DNA from: Aquimarina algicola
GTDB taxonomy: Bacteria > Bacteroidota > Bacteroidia > Flavobacteriales > Flavobacteriaceae
Length of the DNA stretch: 64,000 nt
Reading direction: 5' to 3'
NCBI RefSeq assembly: GCF_006443095.1
Contig: NZ_VFWZ01000001.1
Location: 248,001 to 312,000 of the forward strand
In this document: positions 17,494 to 26,836 of the stretch, piece after piece
Layout of the letters: every line of letters starts with the position of its first letter
Position numbering within the stretch: the first letter of the stretch is position 1
The notes under the pieces: model-generated
Databases searched by the model: none
What the model was told of the DNA's origin: nothing
Seen by the model: only the letters and a program-made list of their open reading frames with translations
Position numbers and translations under genes: made by a program

Positions 17494-18905
17494 TGTTGTT
17501 GTGTTAAAGATTTGTATATGTTTATGTATTGGTTAGCAGATTGATCCCATGAGTTATCAATTTGCATGTTTTGTTTTTGTATTTTTTGATATTGTGGTTG
17601 TTCTTTATATAATTTTACTCCTCTTTGTATAGAATAGCAAACATCCCAGACAGAGGTTTGATCATGACAAATACCAAATCCATTATCACCGATATCGATT
17701 ACGGTATCTTTTAATCCTCCTGTTCTTCTTACAATAGGTATGGTTCCATATCGTAATGCATACATTTGATTTAATCCACAAGGTTCAACTCGTGATGGCA
17801 TGATCAAGAAATCTGCTCCTGCATAAATACGATGAGAAAGTTTCTCATCATATCCGATAAATACATTATACAAACCTTTGAACTCCTCCTGTAATTCCAA
17901 TAATTGCTCTTCTATTTCTTGATGGCCAGAACCTAGAAATAGGAAGTTTAATTGTGAATCTTGTAGAGTATCTTTTACAATTTCTGGTAGTAGATCAGCT
18001 CCTTTTTCTCCTACTAATCGACCTATAAATCCAAATAATGGAAGATCATAATTAAGGTTAAATTGATCACATAACCATCTTTTATTTTCTTGTTTCCCGC
18101 TGATTACACTAGATACAGAATAGTTTTTTACCAACATAGAATCTGTTTCGGGATTCCAGGTATTAATATCAATCCCATTAAGCACTCCGGTACATTTTTG
18201 TTTCTCTTGTTGTAATAACCCTTCTAATCCGTTAGCTTCTTTTTGCAGTTCTTGCATATAGTTGGGAGAAACTGTAGTCACTTTCCATGCACATTTTATT
18301 CCTGCAGCCAAAGGATTTAGAGAACCATACCAATCTAAAAGACCTATTCTTTCTTGGTCAAATGATGGGAGATAGTGCAGCTTATCATATGACATGTGAC
18401 CTTGATACTGCGCATTATGAATGGTAAGTATGGTAGGTATATTTTGTAATGAACTGAATTGATCAGTATTGGTCATTAAAAAAGGAATCAATCCAGTATG
18501 GTGATCATGGCAATGTATGACATCAACTTTTTCTTTTGTTGTTGTTAACCAATCTAAAATTGCTAATTGAAAAGCGATACTTCTTTCGATATCGTCTGTA
18601 TGTCCATAAACTTCTCTCCTGTCTAATATACCTTTGATATAAACAAAATATGCTGAGAACCCTAAATCTGGAGAAACAAGTTTTTTTAATGTGTACTCAT
18701 GATCATGATCGCCCAATATAATTTTTGAAGAATGTATATCACTTACATCTGCATTTGCTACAAACGAATTATTATAAAAGGGTGTGATAACCGTTACATT
18801 ATACCCTAAATTATTTTGATATTTTGGTAATGCTCCTACTACATCTGCGAGTCCACCCACTTTTGCTATGGGATAACACTCCATACTGGTGTGAATAATA
18901 TTCAT
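17490..18905 (-). CDS. glgA: Glycogen synthase (GT5)
   Basis: 471 residues, the bacterial GlgA length. The KVGGLADVVGALPKY motif near residue 15 is the ADP-glucose binding signature, and the C-terminal half has the GT-B donor domain with LIMPSRVEPCGLNQMYALRYG (conserved Glu). It extends glycogen with ADP-glucose. It is the first gene of the operon glgA-glgC-glgB; a TATTTTTG box lies about 80 bp upstream. Confidence 0.95.
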   Translation of the reverse strand: MNIIHTSMECYPIAKVGGLADVVGALPKYQNNLGYNVTVITPFYNNSFVANADVSDIHSSKIILGDHDHEYTLKKLVSPDLGFSAYFVYIKGILDRREVYGHTDDIERSIAFQLAILDWLTTTKEKVDVIHCHDHHTGLIPFLMTNTDQFSSLQNIPTILTIHNAQYQGHMSYDKLHYLPSFDQERIGLLDWYGSLNPLAAGIKCAWKVTTVSPNYMQELQKEANGLEGLLQQEKQKCTGVLNGIDINTWNPETDSMLVKNYSVSSVISGKQENKRWLCDQFNLNYDLPLFGFIGRLVGEKGADLLPEIVKDTLQDSQLNFLFLGSGHQEIEEQLLELQEEFKGLYNVFIGYDEKLSHRIYAGADFLIMPSRVEPCGLNQMYALRYGTIPIVRRTGGLKDTVIDIGDNGFGICHDQTSVWDVCYSIQRGVKLYKEQPQYQKIQKQNMQIDNSWDQSANQYINIYKSLTQQQ

Positions 18906-18985
18906 TAAGAAGGTAATCTATTTTTTAGAACTTAAATTGGTCTTTAAAGTTCATTAAAGCTATAAAAAACCTAATAGAAACACAC

Positions 18986-18993
18986 CAAAAATA
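18986..18993 (-). promoter_or_regulatory. Candidate -7 box for the glycogen operon
   Basis: TATTTTTG on the - strand fits TAnnTTTG and lies 81 bp before the glgA start. No clear -33 TTTG is seen at 17-20 bp, so support is limited to this one box. Confidence 0.3.
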
Positions 18994-19098
18994 TCCTAAA
19001 AAGAAGATGTTTTAATAGTTTTTTAATAAAAAAATAATCTAAAAAAAATATTATTCACAATACATGTGGAGTTCTTATTATTCGGTGGGATATTTATC

Positions 19099-19899
19099 TT
19101 ACTTATTAATAGATCTTAATCCTCTTTTAATGATATATTGAGTTTCTTTAGTTGGAGAATTTCTCTCCCATTTTTTACAGATTTGGATTACCCAATCTGG
19201 TTTACTTTTGCTTACATCATTGAGCCAATTTCCTGTAGCATCTCTTACATATTTTGAAGCATCTGCCATCAATGGTTCTAATATAGGCAAACCTTTATTG
19301 GGATTTTCTTTAAGAGTATCTATTTTTTTTGTCCATACTCCTATTGGTCTTGTAGCTTCTATTGCATAACGACGTATATTTTCGTCACTATTTGAAGTCC
19401 ATGAAGATAAAATTTGAATTGCTGTATCCAAATCATCAATGATTGCTTCTTTTGTAGCAAAAATAGCTACTTCTCGTACACCAAAATGTGAATCTGCCGC
19501 AAATGGCTCTATTGCTTCTAACTTTTGAGTAATATTAGGTTTTGAGATTCCTGCCCAATACGCCGCCCAACATCTAGGCACATCAGAAGTATGATTGGTA
19601 AGATGATCTAAAACCTTTTTATCTTCTGTCAATTCTAAAAAAGTAGTTCCGATGACTTTTGTTGTTGAATTAGCAGAAGGTTTTTTTTGAGCAACTACTG
19701 CTTCGTGAAAAATATCATACCAATCAGACTTATTAATGTCCTCGAGCACTTTTTTTAGTAATTGTAATTGATTTACTGCCAACCATTCAATGAGGTTAGC
19801 TGTTTCTATCTCGCCTTTATTAAGATATTCTAATACTTCCGGTTGTAAATCTTTTGTGCTTCTTGGGCCTTTTCTGGAAACAATATGTTCAGGAATCAT
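19099..19899 (-). CDS. DNA alkylation repair / HEAT-repeat protein (AlkC/AlkD-like)
   Basis: 266 residues, almost all predicted helix, arranged as HEAT-like pairs (residues 100-250: VREVAIFATKEAI, IRRYAIEATRPIGVW, KYVRDATGNWLNDVSKSKPDWV). The last motif is typical of alkylation-repair HEAT proteins of the AlkC/AlkD type, which remove alkylated bases by gripping DNA with the HEAT solenoid. The opening MIPEHIVSRKGPRS is rich in basic residues. A general HEAT-repeat scaffold is the alternative. It is a single gene; 66 bp separate it from the upstream small protein. Confidence 0.7.
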   Translation of the reverse strand: MIPEHIVSRKGPRSTKDLQPEVLEYLNKGEIETANLIEWLAVNQLQLLKKVLEDINKSDWYDIFHEAVVAQKKPSANSTTKVIGTTFLELTEDKKVLDHLTNHTSDVPRCWAAYWAGISKPNITQKLEAIEPFAADSHFGVREVAIFATKEAIIDDLDTAIQILSSWTSNSDENIRRYAIEATRPIGVWTKKIDTLKENPNKGLPILEPLMADASKYVRDATGNWLNDVSKSKPDWVIQICKKWERNSPTKETQYIIKRGLRSINK

Positions 19900-19965
19900 A
19901 TATATTTTTTAAATACTTTTTTAAAAATAGTAATTTGATTTTAGAAGACTACGTTAGTCGTCACA

Positions 19966-20331
19966 TTATTCAAATTGGTTAAAAGATGTAAAATGATTCA
20001 TTTCTATAGTTTCTGGCCTGATAATTTTAAAAATTTCGCTAGCAGCTTCGTTTTTATTTAATTCGGCAGCAGCTGCTTTGGCAGATTCCATATCTTTCCA
20101 GTATATGATATCAATATATTTACCCTCATTGTTATTGGCAGTAATTCTTTCTATAAAGCCATAATAAAATTTGATAATATCGTTTAAGGCGGTTAATGCT
20201 TCTTTTGCTTCTTCTTTAGAATACCCTGGATATACTTCAAATGATACTACTTCAATTACTTTTGGTTCTATTTGCATAGATACTGTATTTTGATCTGATG
20301 TTGATACAGAATTAAACAATAAACTAATCAT
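19966..20331 (-). CDS. Small ABM-like (dimeric alpha/beta barrel) protein
   Basis: 121 residues. The core from about residue 25 to 115 has the beta-alpha-beta-beta-alpha-beta layout of antibiotic-biosynthesis-monooxygenase-like domains: VIEVVSFEVYPGYSKEEA, FIERITANNNEGKYIDIIYWKDMESAKAAAAEL. Proteins of this fold often take part in stress or small-molecule responses. The first 18 residues are unrelated to the fold, so Met19 (at 20277) is an alternative start. The WYL-type regulator 86 bp upstream on the same strand probably controls it. Confidence 0.6.
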   Translation of the reverse strand: MISLLFNSVSTSDQNTVSMQIEPKVIEVVSFEVYPGYSKEEAKEALTALNDIIKFYYGFIERITANNNEGKYIDIIYWKDMESAKAAAAELNKNEAASEIFKIIRPETIEMNHFTSFNQFE

Positions 20332-20417
20332 GATATTTGTGTTCTAGATGTTAACTGATATCAAAATTAAATAAGGTTGATGACAACCTTATGTCAGTAG
20401 TATTTTTTTGAAATATT

Positions 20418-21107
20418 TTAGATCGAATACCCTTGATACCTCTCTTTATAGTAATTTTCTAAAGTAAAATTTCTTGGGGCATAAAATGCTTGTTTTTGGA
20501 TTAAATTAGAGATTCTATCGGTTCTAAATTCTCGATAATCTTTTCTTAATCTACAATAGGCAATCATGATCCAAGTATTATTAGCAAAATAAACCCCTAG
20601 AGGTTCTATTTCTCTATTTGAAAATTGTCTTTGCGCATCAGAGTATTGTATTTCTAAAACTCTTAGGTCTGTAATCGCTTGCTGAATGATAGAAAGACTA
20701 TTACTAGTTATTGCTGTTTCTTGTCCAAATGTATACATGCGTTGTTCAAGAATCTCTAATTTTTTCTTTTGAGTGGACTTAAGTACAGCTTTTACCTTAT
20801 CGATAGCTTCTTGGTATTCGGTGATCAATGATTGATCATTGTTGGTTTCGATAATTTTAGAAGCTGTGAGTAATGCATTTGCTTCTGTCTCTGTAAACAT
20901 TATAGGAGGTAACGAATATCCGTCAACCAAATAATATCCTGTACCTGCTTCTGCTCCTATAGGAACACCGGCATCCATAAGTGCTTGCATATCTCTATAG
21001 ATCGTACGGGTACTCACTTCAAATTTGTCTGCTAAATCTGCTGCAAGAACTACTTTTTTTGATTGTAATTTTACTAAAATAGCAGTTAATCTATGTAATC
21101 GTTTCAT
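20418..21107 (-). CDS. WYL-domain transcriptional regulator (YafY type)
   Basis: 229 residues. The N-terminal winged helix (1-60: HRLTAILVKLQSKKVV, VSTRTIYRDMQALMDAGVPI) is a DeoR/HTH_11 type DNA-binding domain. Residues 135-205 form a WYL ligand-sensing domain (LEIQYSDAQRQFSNREIEPLGVYFANNTWIMIAYCRLRKDYREFRTDRI region). It most likely regulates itself and the downstream ABM-like gene in response to a small ligand. Confidence 0.88.
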   Translation of the reverse strand: MKRLHRLTAILVKLQSKKVVLAADLADKFEVSTRTIYRDMQALMDAGVPIGAEAGTGYYLVDGYSLPPIMFTETEANALLTASKIIETNNDQSLITEYQEAIDKVKAVLKSTQKKKLEILEQRMYTFGQETAITSNSLSIIQQAITDLRVLEIQYSDAQRQFSNREIEPLGVYFANNTWIMIAYCRLRKDYREFRTDRISNLIQKQAFYAPRNFTLENYYKERYQGYSI

Positions 21108-21187
21108 TAGATATTCTTTAAAAAAATCAGAATCATATTGTAATCCACGTCATGTAGTTTAATTCTAGGCTGATCCGGATATTTGAT

Positions 21188-22492
21188 TTAATGATCAGAT
21201 ACAGGAGGGGTATCGTCAATGTCGCTTAAGTCTGTTGTATTTTTAATAAAATACTCAGTTTCTTCTAATACCTCTTCTTCCTCCAACACTGTTTCTGAAG
21301 GTTTTGGGTTGATTTTTTTGTCTCTTATCATTCCCCAGGTCATAATCAAACTTGTTCCTATAATCACAAATAGTAATATCCCCGGTTCAAAACCTTCTAT
21401 GATTGCTTCTTCAGGGATAGCATAAAATAATAATACCGTTATTAATCCTCTTGGTGCAATAAATAGTTGCGGAGAAAGATCTTTTCCTAAAAAGACTCTA
21501 AGTAATACAAATCGAATGGCATAAATCGAAACCAAAATCAATATACTTATTAAGGCTACTTTGAGACTTAATAAAGAAGAAAGAACGATAGTAATCCCAA
21601 AAATCACAAAAAACAAAGTACGCACAACAAAAGCAGTTTCTGCGGTAATCACATGTAATTCGTGATATATCAGTTTTGCTTTAGTAACATCAAGATACTC
21701 TTTTAATTTTCCTTGAAAGAATAGTTTCATATTTGCGATGACCAGTCCAAAAATTAATATAATAATTAATGACGACAGATGCATTTTTTTTCCTAATGCA
21801 TACAGTAATAATAGCACTGCAATCAATAAAAATAATTTCACCTGACTTTTTATCTTCTGGAAGATCAAAATGATTGCATAACTGGCAATAAGTGAAATTA
21901 CAATCGTAAGGATAAGGTTAAGGAAAAAGCCTCCTACTCCTGCATCTTCGGCAGGATTTAGTCTACCAGTAAGAAAGTAGAATAGCATAATCCCAAGAAT
22001 ATCAGAAAAAGTACTCTCATAGATATGAAATTCTTTTTTGTGATCTGGTAAAGATGATACACTAGGGATGATAATCGCACTAGAAAGAATTGATAAAGGC
22101 GTTGCATATAACCATGCGGATTGCATGGTCATTCCTTTGATTAATGCTTTTAAAATTACTGCAGCCAAAAAAGTGGAGACTACCAAACCAATTAAGGCGA
22201 CAGCAAGCGATTTCAAAATTGGAACTAACTTATCCCTTTCGAGCTCTAACTCTAATGCTGCCTCTAGAACAATCATAATCAGACCGACGATTCCCAGAAT
22301 CTCAAGCAAAGGAAAAAAGTTAAAAGCGCCCTCACCAAAAGCTTTTATAACATATTGAATAATAATCCCCAATATGATAAGCATCAAAACTGCCGGGACA
22401 TTGGTCTTTTTGGCAATACCATTAAAAATGAAAGATAGAATTAAAACTAAGGAAACCTCAATAATCAAATTATAGGATGAAAATATTTCCAT
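21188..22492 (-). CDS. Cation:proton antiporter (CPA family)
   Basis: 434 residues with about 11-12 membrane segments in residues 1-385 and a charged acidic cytosolic tail (ETVLEEEEVLEETEYF). The helices fit the sodium/hydrogen exchanger fold (residues 10-100 and 240-380), with the conserved-type segments LEAALELELERDKLVP and SLLSLKVALISIL. It exchanges Na+ or K+ for protons across the inner membrane. It has no cotranscribed partner; the WYL regulator gene begins 80 bp further downstream. Confidence 0.85.
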   Translation of the reverse strand: MEIFSSYNLIIEVSLVLILSFIFNGIAKKTNVPAVLMLIILGIIIQYVIKAFGEGAFNFFPLLEILGIVGLIMIVLEAALELELERDKLVPILKSLAVALIGLVVSTFLAAVILKALIKGMTMQSAWLYATPLSILSSAIIIPSVSSLPDHKKEFHIYESTFSDILGIMLFYFLTGRLNPAEDAGVGGFFLNLILTIVISLIASYAIILIFQKIKSQVKLFLLIAVLLLLYALGKKMHLSSLIIILIFGLVIANMKLFFQGKLKEYLDVTKAKLIYHELHVITAETAFVVRTLFFVIFGITIVLSSLLSLKVALISILILVSIYAIRFVLLRVFLGKDLSPQLFIAPRGLITVLLFYAIPEEAIIEGFEPGILLFVIIGTSLIMTWGMIRDKKINPKPSETVLEEEEVLEETEYFIKNTTDLSDIDDTPPVSDH

Positions 22493-22743
22493 TCAGGATA
22501 GGTTTTGGTTGTTATTATTTGGTTGGTACTAAAACGAATCAAAAGATAGTAAATTATTTTATCATAAATTTTTCGAGATATACTTAAATAAGTTAGCGTA
22601 TCAATCTTCTTTTAATAGCGTTTATTTAATTTGGGAAAGGTTTTAAATATTAATAATTTATAAATATTAGTTTTTGTTTAAAAAAATACATCAATATGCA
22701 ACCAAGTAGCGAAAGGAGCATCTAAAGAAAAAAACATAGTCAG

Positions 22744-23178
22744 ATGCAAAAAATAATTTTTACAGTTTTAGTTTCATTTTTCATGCTACTTTCTTGTAGT
22801 AGTGATGATGATGGTAGTGAGGGCAACAATAACATAAGTAATTGTGATGATACAATTTTAATTAGCAAAATATTATTTGACACTGCTCCTAGTGATCAGC
22901 TATTTATAAACAATTTAGAAATCATTGGTAATTGTCTTACGATCAACTTTAGTTCGGGAGGCTGCGATGGAAATAGCTGGGAGGTAAAACTTATAGATTC
23001 TGAAGCTATCTTAGAATCAAATCCTCCTCAACGAAACCTTAGATTATCTTTAAAAAATGAAGAACTATGTTTAGCTTTTATAACTAAAGAGTTAAGTTTT
23101 GATATTTCAAGTTTGCGAATGATCGGTAGTCCAGTACAATTAAATATCACAAATTCTGATGATACGATTCTTTACTAG
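22744..23178 (+). CDS. Small lipoprotein of unknown function
   Basis: 144 residues. Signal peptide MQKIIFTVLVSFFMLLSCSSDDD gives a lipobox at Cys18 followed by an acidic linker. The mature domain carries several Cys (SNCDD, GNCLTINFSSGGCDGNSWEV, EELCLAFI) and predicted beta strands. I do not recognise the family. It is monocistronic, with 250 bp of AT-rich DNA upstream. Confidence 0.7.
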   Translation: MQKIIFTVLVSFFMLLSCSSDDDGSEGNNNISNCDDTILISKILFDTAPSDQLFINNLEIIGNCLTINFSSGGCDGNSWEVKLIDSEAILESNPPQRNLRLSLKNEELCLAFITKELSFDISSLRMIGSPVQLNITNSDDTILY

Positions 23179-23230
23179 CTTGTTGTGCATTTAGAAAATT
23201 AAAAATCTAAAGATTTTAAAAGCAAAGTTA

Positions 23231-23255
23231 TTCTGAGTCTGAGTTTATTGAAGAC
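23231..23255 (-). repeat. Degenerate dispersed repeat (CTTCnACAAGCTCAGnCT family)
   Basis: On the - strand the bases read GTCTTCAATAAACTCAGACT and continue CAGAA. They resemble the copies at 28811 and 33536. All three lie in intergenic DNA. Such CTTCGACAAGCTCAG elements recur between genes in many Bacteroidota; here they are degenerate. Confidence 0.45.
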
Positions 23256-23413
23256 AAGACGACTATTAAGATTCATAAGACCTAAAAAATCATCTATAAT
23301 TAACTATTTTTTCTGACCCTTTTACAAGTATCAATTGTATTTTTATGGTAGTATTCTTTTAAAAAGAATAGACAAAATATTCTTGTCATAATACATTCAT
23401 AAACACAGTTAGC

Positions 23414-24286
23414 ATGTCGAATCTAGGGTTGATTATAGAAGAACGTAGTCGAGATATCGGTGATTTTTTAGTTGGACGTTTGATTCCGTTTAGGAAAAAA
23501 AGAATGGTAGGACCTTTTATATTTATAGATCATATGGGGCCTACTGTACTAAAAAAAGGTCATTATATGGATGTAGATCAACATCCACATATTGGTTTGT
23601 CTACACTTACGTACATGCTAGAAGGTGATCTTATGCATCGAGATAGTATAGGAACTCAACAACGTATTTCTCCAGGTTCTGTTAATTGGATGGTTGCAGG
23701 TAAAGGTGTAACCCATACAGAACGAACACCAGAAGACTTAAGAGATAAAACAGATTTTACTGTACATGGTTATCAAATTTGGGTCGCTCTACCAAAAGAA
23801 CTAGAGGAGATTGAACCAGAGTTTCATCATATTGATGAAAAAGAATTACCTAGTTGGCATGATAACGGTACAACATTCAAACTAATAGCAGGACAAGGAT
23901 ATGGAAAAACCTCTCCTCTACCCGTTCATTCTGAATTATTCATGATCGACGTAAAAAGCGAGGAACGCTATACATTACAGATTAAAGGCGAGCTAAAAGG
24001 AGAAATCGGTATTTGTATTGTAAAAGGAAGTATCAACGCCTGTGATACCACTATTGAACAAGATAATATGTTGGTTTCTAAAGTAGATGATAGTTGTACT
24101 ATTACTATGGAGCCTAATACCCACGTAATTTTGTTTGGAGGACAACCATTTGAAGAAGAACGACATGTTTACTGGAATTTTGTATCACACGACAAAGCAA
24201 AAATTGAAGATGCAAAACGAAGGTGGGCGCAAAAACAATTTCCTACCGTTGATGAAGACCAAACTTATGTTCCTTTACCATCATGA
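23414..24286 (+). CDS. Pirin family cupin protein
   Basis: 290 residues. The N-terminal cupin has the metal ligands His57, His59, His101 and Glu103 (DQHPHIGLSTLTY and VTHTERTP), in the same order and nearly the same spacing as known pirins. The C-terminal half is the pirin C-terminal cupin (VSKVDDSC, HVILFGGQPFEEERHVYWNF). Bacterial pirins are iron proteins with quercetinase or regulatory roles; which applies here is unknown. It ends 10 bp before a convergent gene. Confidence 0.92.
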   Translation: MSNLGLIIEERSRDIGDFLVGRLIPFRKKRMVGPFIFIDHMGPTVLKKGHYMDVDQHPHIGLSTLTYMLEGDLMHRDSIGTQQRISPGSVNWMVAGKGVTHTERTPEDLRDKTDFTVHGYQIWVALPKELEEIEPEFHHIDEKELPSWHDNGTTFKLIAGQGYGKTSPLPVHSELFMIDVKSEERYTLQIKGELKGEIGICIVKGSINACDTTIEQDNMLVSKVDDSCTITMEPNTHVILFGGQPFEEERHVYWNFVSHDKAKIEDAKRRWAQKQFPTVDEDQTYVPLPS

Positions 24287-24296
24287 TGGTTATTTT

Positions 24297-24920
24297 TTAA
24301 ACCAATTCTCGCCTCAGCTCATTCAAAGTAATATTACTATTGATCAAACGACTTATCACTTCTTCACGAAATTCTTCCAGATCCTCATAATCATAGTATT
24401 TTGCCCATTTATGAGTTTCTAAAAGGTTCTTGATCTGTTTGATCAGTTTTCGTGTAGCATCTGCAGATCTCAAGACAGCTATTTCATCATAATCTGGATT
24501 ATCCTTATGCATATAGCTCACTTTTTTGGACTCAAAATCGACAGCTATGTAATAAGCATCAACTTCGGGATCAAGATTTTCTCTAAAATCTATCCAATCG
24601 GCATATCCTAATCGTAGATCATCTATTTCTGCCGGAAAATCAGAAATCAATCTCCATTGGCATTTTGCAGCTCTCCCCCAATGGTTTGATAATCGATATA
24701 CGCCATGTTTTGTATAATAATATGTGCTACCGGATTCGCTACGATAATTAGGTTTTCTTCTTGAGATCTCTCGCAGTGAAGCTCCTCTGAATACACAATA
24801 TGTTTTATTAAAAAAATTGTACCTGGTGTACGTCTTTTTTTGTTCTTTTTCCTGATTTTCCAATACCTTACTTTTTTCCGGGAGCAAATAAATTACATTT
24901 TTTTCAGAAAGTAAAACCAA
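24297..24920 (-). CDS. Conserved hypothetical protein, no known domain
   Basis: 207 residues, soluble, rich in Arg, Lys, Glu and Tyr, no signal peptide. The middle part (about 70-110) is aromatic-rich with YYYTKHGVYRLSNHWGRAAKCQW. The C-terminal 60 residues are predicted helical and charged. I do not recognise a family, and there is no operon partner; it is convergent with pirin. Function unknown. Confidence 0.6.
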   Translation of the reverse strand: MVLLSEKNVIYLLPEKSKVLENQEKEQKKTYTRYNFFNKTYCVFRGASLREISRRKPNYRSESGSTYYYTKHGVYRLSNHWGRAAKCQWRLISDFPAEIDDLRLGYADWIDFRENLDPEVDAYYIAVDFESKKVSYMHKDNPDYDEIAVLRSADATRKLIKQIKNLLETHKWAKYYDYEDLEEFREEVISRLINSNITLNELRRELV

Positions 24921-25064
24921 GTTTTTAACAACGCTTTAATACAAATTAATTTTATGGGTTCTGTACTCCTTAAAAAATCATATTTATCATTGTTGATAAA
25001 GTAGCCTAAACTAGATTTCAAAGGCTGAGAAATTATGTTTAAGTTACTCTTTGTTTATCTATTT

Positions 25065-25072
25065 TATCTTTG
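25065..25072 (+). promoter_or_regulatory. Candidate -7 box for the lipoprotein gene at 25159
   Basis: TATCTTTG matches TAnnTTTG and lies 86 bp before the start codon. The nearest TTTG upstream is only 11 bp away, closer than the usual 17-20 bp, so the promoter call is weak. Confidence 0.3.
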
Positions 25073-25158
25073 TGTAAATAATTCAAAAACAATAATAAAA
25101 GGTTCTTTTTTTAGATAATTTTAAGTCATTATTAACTAATATCTTAAAAATTACACAA

Positions 25159-25731
25159 ATGAAAAATTCAATTTTCACTCTGGGGCTATTTGCTTGTTTA
25201 TCAATTGTATTTGTTGGATGTCAAAACAATGAATCTGAAGTTCCCGAAACTCAAGAATTACAAAACTTTACGATCCAAGAGGCAAAAGAACAATTTGTAG
25301 AAGTTAAAGATGTATCCAATACTCCTGAAACGTCTGTATTACTAGAAGAACTTATTTCAAGTTCACAAAACCCTGTAAATGCAAAAAGGGTTGGTTGCGT
25401 ACTTGATAGTGATATCGGTTGTGGTAGTGATGCTGCCGCAGAAATCGAAGAATATATCAATACGTCTAATTGTATTGCTTACAACAGAGGCACTCTTATT
25501 TTTCCTGTAGAGGCAGAACAATTTACATATAGTTATTCATATTATGTAGATAGTGATTCTGATATCAATATGGATTTGTATCAGTTTCAATTTGATGCTC
25601 ATGTAGCGGATATACAAAATAGAATCTCTCCTAAGAAAATAGCATTTATAAGTGCTGTAGCCTCTAATCGATGTGGCGGAAGAGGTTTTAAAGTATCTAA
25701 TGTAACCTATACAGTGATTTTAGGTAACTAA
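25159..25731 (+). CDS. Secreted lipoprotein, Cys-rich, unknown function
   Basis: 190 residues. The signal peptide ends in VFVGCQNNE (lipobox Cys21). A helical acidic region (35-70) is followed by a domain with five Cys (VGCVLDSDIGCGSDAA, SNCIAYN, SNRCGGRGF) that could form disulfides in the periplasm or outside. The C-terminal third is beta-rich. I recognise no family. A terminator-like hairpin follows at 25753. Confidence 0.7.
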   Translation: MKNSIFTLGLFACLSIVFVGCQNNESEVPETQELQNFTIQEAKEQFVEVKDVSNTPETSVLLEELISSSQNPVNAKRVGCVLDSDIGCGSDAAAEIEEYINTSNCIAYNRGTLIFPVEAEQFTYSYSYYVDSDSDINMDLYQFQFDAHVADIQNRISPKKIAFISAVASNRCGGRGFKVSNVTYTVILGN

Positions 25732-25752
25732 TTAGTAATAAGTAGTATTTAT

Positions 25753-25792
25753 AAAAGAGGCTGTTTAAAAATACTTTTGGATAGCCTTTTTT
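25753..25792 (+). terminator. Probable terminator after the lipoprotein gene
   Basis: AAAAGAGGCT and AGCCTTTTTT form an inverted pair around a 20-base loop, followed by a T run, about 22 bp after the stop codon. The long loop lowers confidence. Confidence 0.45.
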
Positions 25793-25816
25793 AGATATAT
25801 AACACAAAATCATATC

Positions 25817-25911
25817 ATTTTTACTCGATAATCGAGATTTAAATGCTTTACGGCTTGCCTCGAAATCAAAAGTAAATTCCATTCGAATGCCTCGTGAGCT
25901 TGCTCTGAGGT
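25817..25911. repeat. Dispersed repeat element with internal hairpin
   Basis: The first 31 bases resemble 28098-28127 with a few mismatches (ATTTTTACTCGATAATCGAG against ATTTTACTTGATCATAGAG, then both run into TAAATGCT). The right end has a stem CCTC/GAGG around GAGCTTGCTC at 25890-25910. The block is more GC-rich than its surroundings. It looks like a decayed extragenic repeat; this copy is longer than the one at 28098. Confidence 0.45.
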
Positions 25912-26048
25912 CCTTTACTCCCACAAATTATGTGATATAAGTATAGTAAACAGATCAAAACCAGCAGAGTATGATTGAGTTAGCAAAAAATACTGAAAAT
26001 TGTGAATATTTATTTCATCTTACCGTTAATAAAGCTTAGTATAACCTA

Positions 26049-26056
26049 TATATTTG
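26049..26056 (+). promoter_or_regulatory. Candidate -7 box for the DUF4494 gene
   Basis: TATATTTG matches TAnnTTTG, 21 bp before the start codon at 26078, which would give a very short leader. No -33 TTTG at the right spacing. Confidence 0.35.
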
Positions 26057-26077
26057 CCCCCTTTAAAAAAGTAAAAT

Positions 26078-26722
26078 ATGAGCGCAATTTGGTATGAATG
26101 CAAAATAAAATATCGAAAAATAGACGAATCTGGTGCACAAAAAATGGTTACAGAACCTTACCTTGTTGATGCTGTGTCTTATACAGAAGCTGAATCCAGG
26201 ATCAATGAAGAAATGTCTGCATATATCAGTGATGAATTTAAAATCACAAATATAAAGGTAGCCAATTTTGCAGAGATACATCCTTTTGAAAATTCTGATC
26301 GTTGGTTCAAATCCAAAGTTTCGTTAATTGCTTATGACGAAGAAAGTGGTAAAGAAAGAAAATCGAGCATGTATTTGCTTATACAAGCCAATGATGTAAA
26401 AGAGGCTTTTGATAATACAAATACGGCGATGCATGGTACGATGGGTGATTATACGATTCCTGCAATTTCAGAATCTCCTATTATGGATGTATTTCCATAT
26501 TTTTCTGGTGAAGAAGACGATTTGAAAAAAATAGAGAAATTTAATGCTCTCAAAGATTCTATTCCTGCTCCTGCAGAAGAAGAGAGTGAAATAGAAAATA
26601 CAATTATAGAGGATGAAGATACAATAACTTCTGAAGAAATATTAGAGGACAAAGATGATGGATTACAGTATTCTGAGGATGAAGAAGAGAACTATCGTAT
26701 TGAAACTTTTGAGGAAGAGTAA
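26078..26722 (+). CDS. DUF4494 domain-containing protein
   Basis: 214 residues. Residues 1-150 match the DUF4494 family of Bacteroidota: WYECKIKYRK, VDAVSYTEAESRI, RWFKSKVSLIAYDEESGKE and the HGTMGDYTIPAISESPIMDVFPYF segment. The C-terminal 60 residues are extremely acidic, with runs of Glu and Asp. It is cytoplasmic. Function unknown; family members are common and conserved, suggesting a housekeeping role. A strong hairpin follows the stop codon. Confidence 0.88.
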   Translation: MSAIWYECKIKYRKIDESGAQKMVTEPYLVDAVSYTEAESRINEEMSAYISDEFKITNIKVANFAEIHPFENSDRWFKSKVSLIAYDEESGKERKSSMYLLIQANDVKEAFDNTNTAMHGTMGDYTIPAISESPIMDVFPYFSGEEDDLKKIEKFNALKDSIPAPAEEESEIENTIIEDEDTITSEEILEDKDDGLQYSEDEEENYRIETFEEE

Positions 26723-26764
26723 ATAACTCAAAATACGAGAGTATAATGCACTCTCATTAAAAAA

Positions 26765-26819
26765 ATAAAGCCTTATTTTTTATGAATTCTGAGTCTAGAT
26801 CAAAAAAATAAGGCTTTAT
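26765..26819. terminator. Bidirectional terminator, 17-bp perfect stem
   Basis: ATAAAGCCTTATTTTTT at 26765-26781 pairs perfectly with AAAAAATAAGGCTTTAT at 26803-26819 around a 21-base loop. It lies between the + strand DUF4494 gene and the - strand gene at 26837, and provides a T run on both strands. Confidence 0.7.
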
Positions 26820-26836
26820 ATAAGATATTGATATCT

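Larger units (their letters stand above)
25732..26077. other. Intergenic region with terminator and dispersed repeat
   Basis: About 345 bp without a gene that I can support. It holds the probable terminator at 25753-25792, a GC-richer repeat-like block at 25817-25911 and a candidate -7 box at 26049. A 75-codon reverse reading frame (25697-25924) crosses the repeat and the end of the lipoprotein gene; it has no start context or family and I treat it as translation of the repeat. Confidence 0.6.

Noticed and set aside
25697-25924. 75-codon reverse frame
   Set aside because: Crosses the end of a supported gene and a repeat block; best read as translated repeat.
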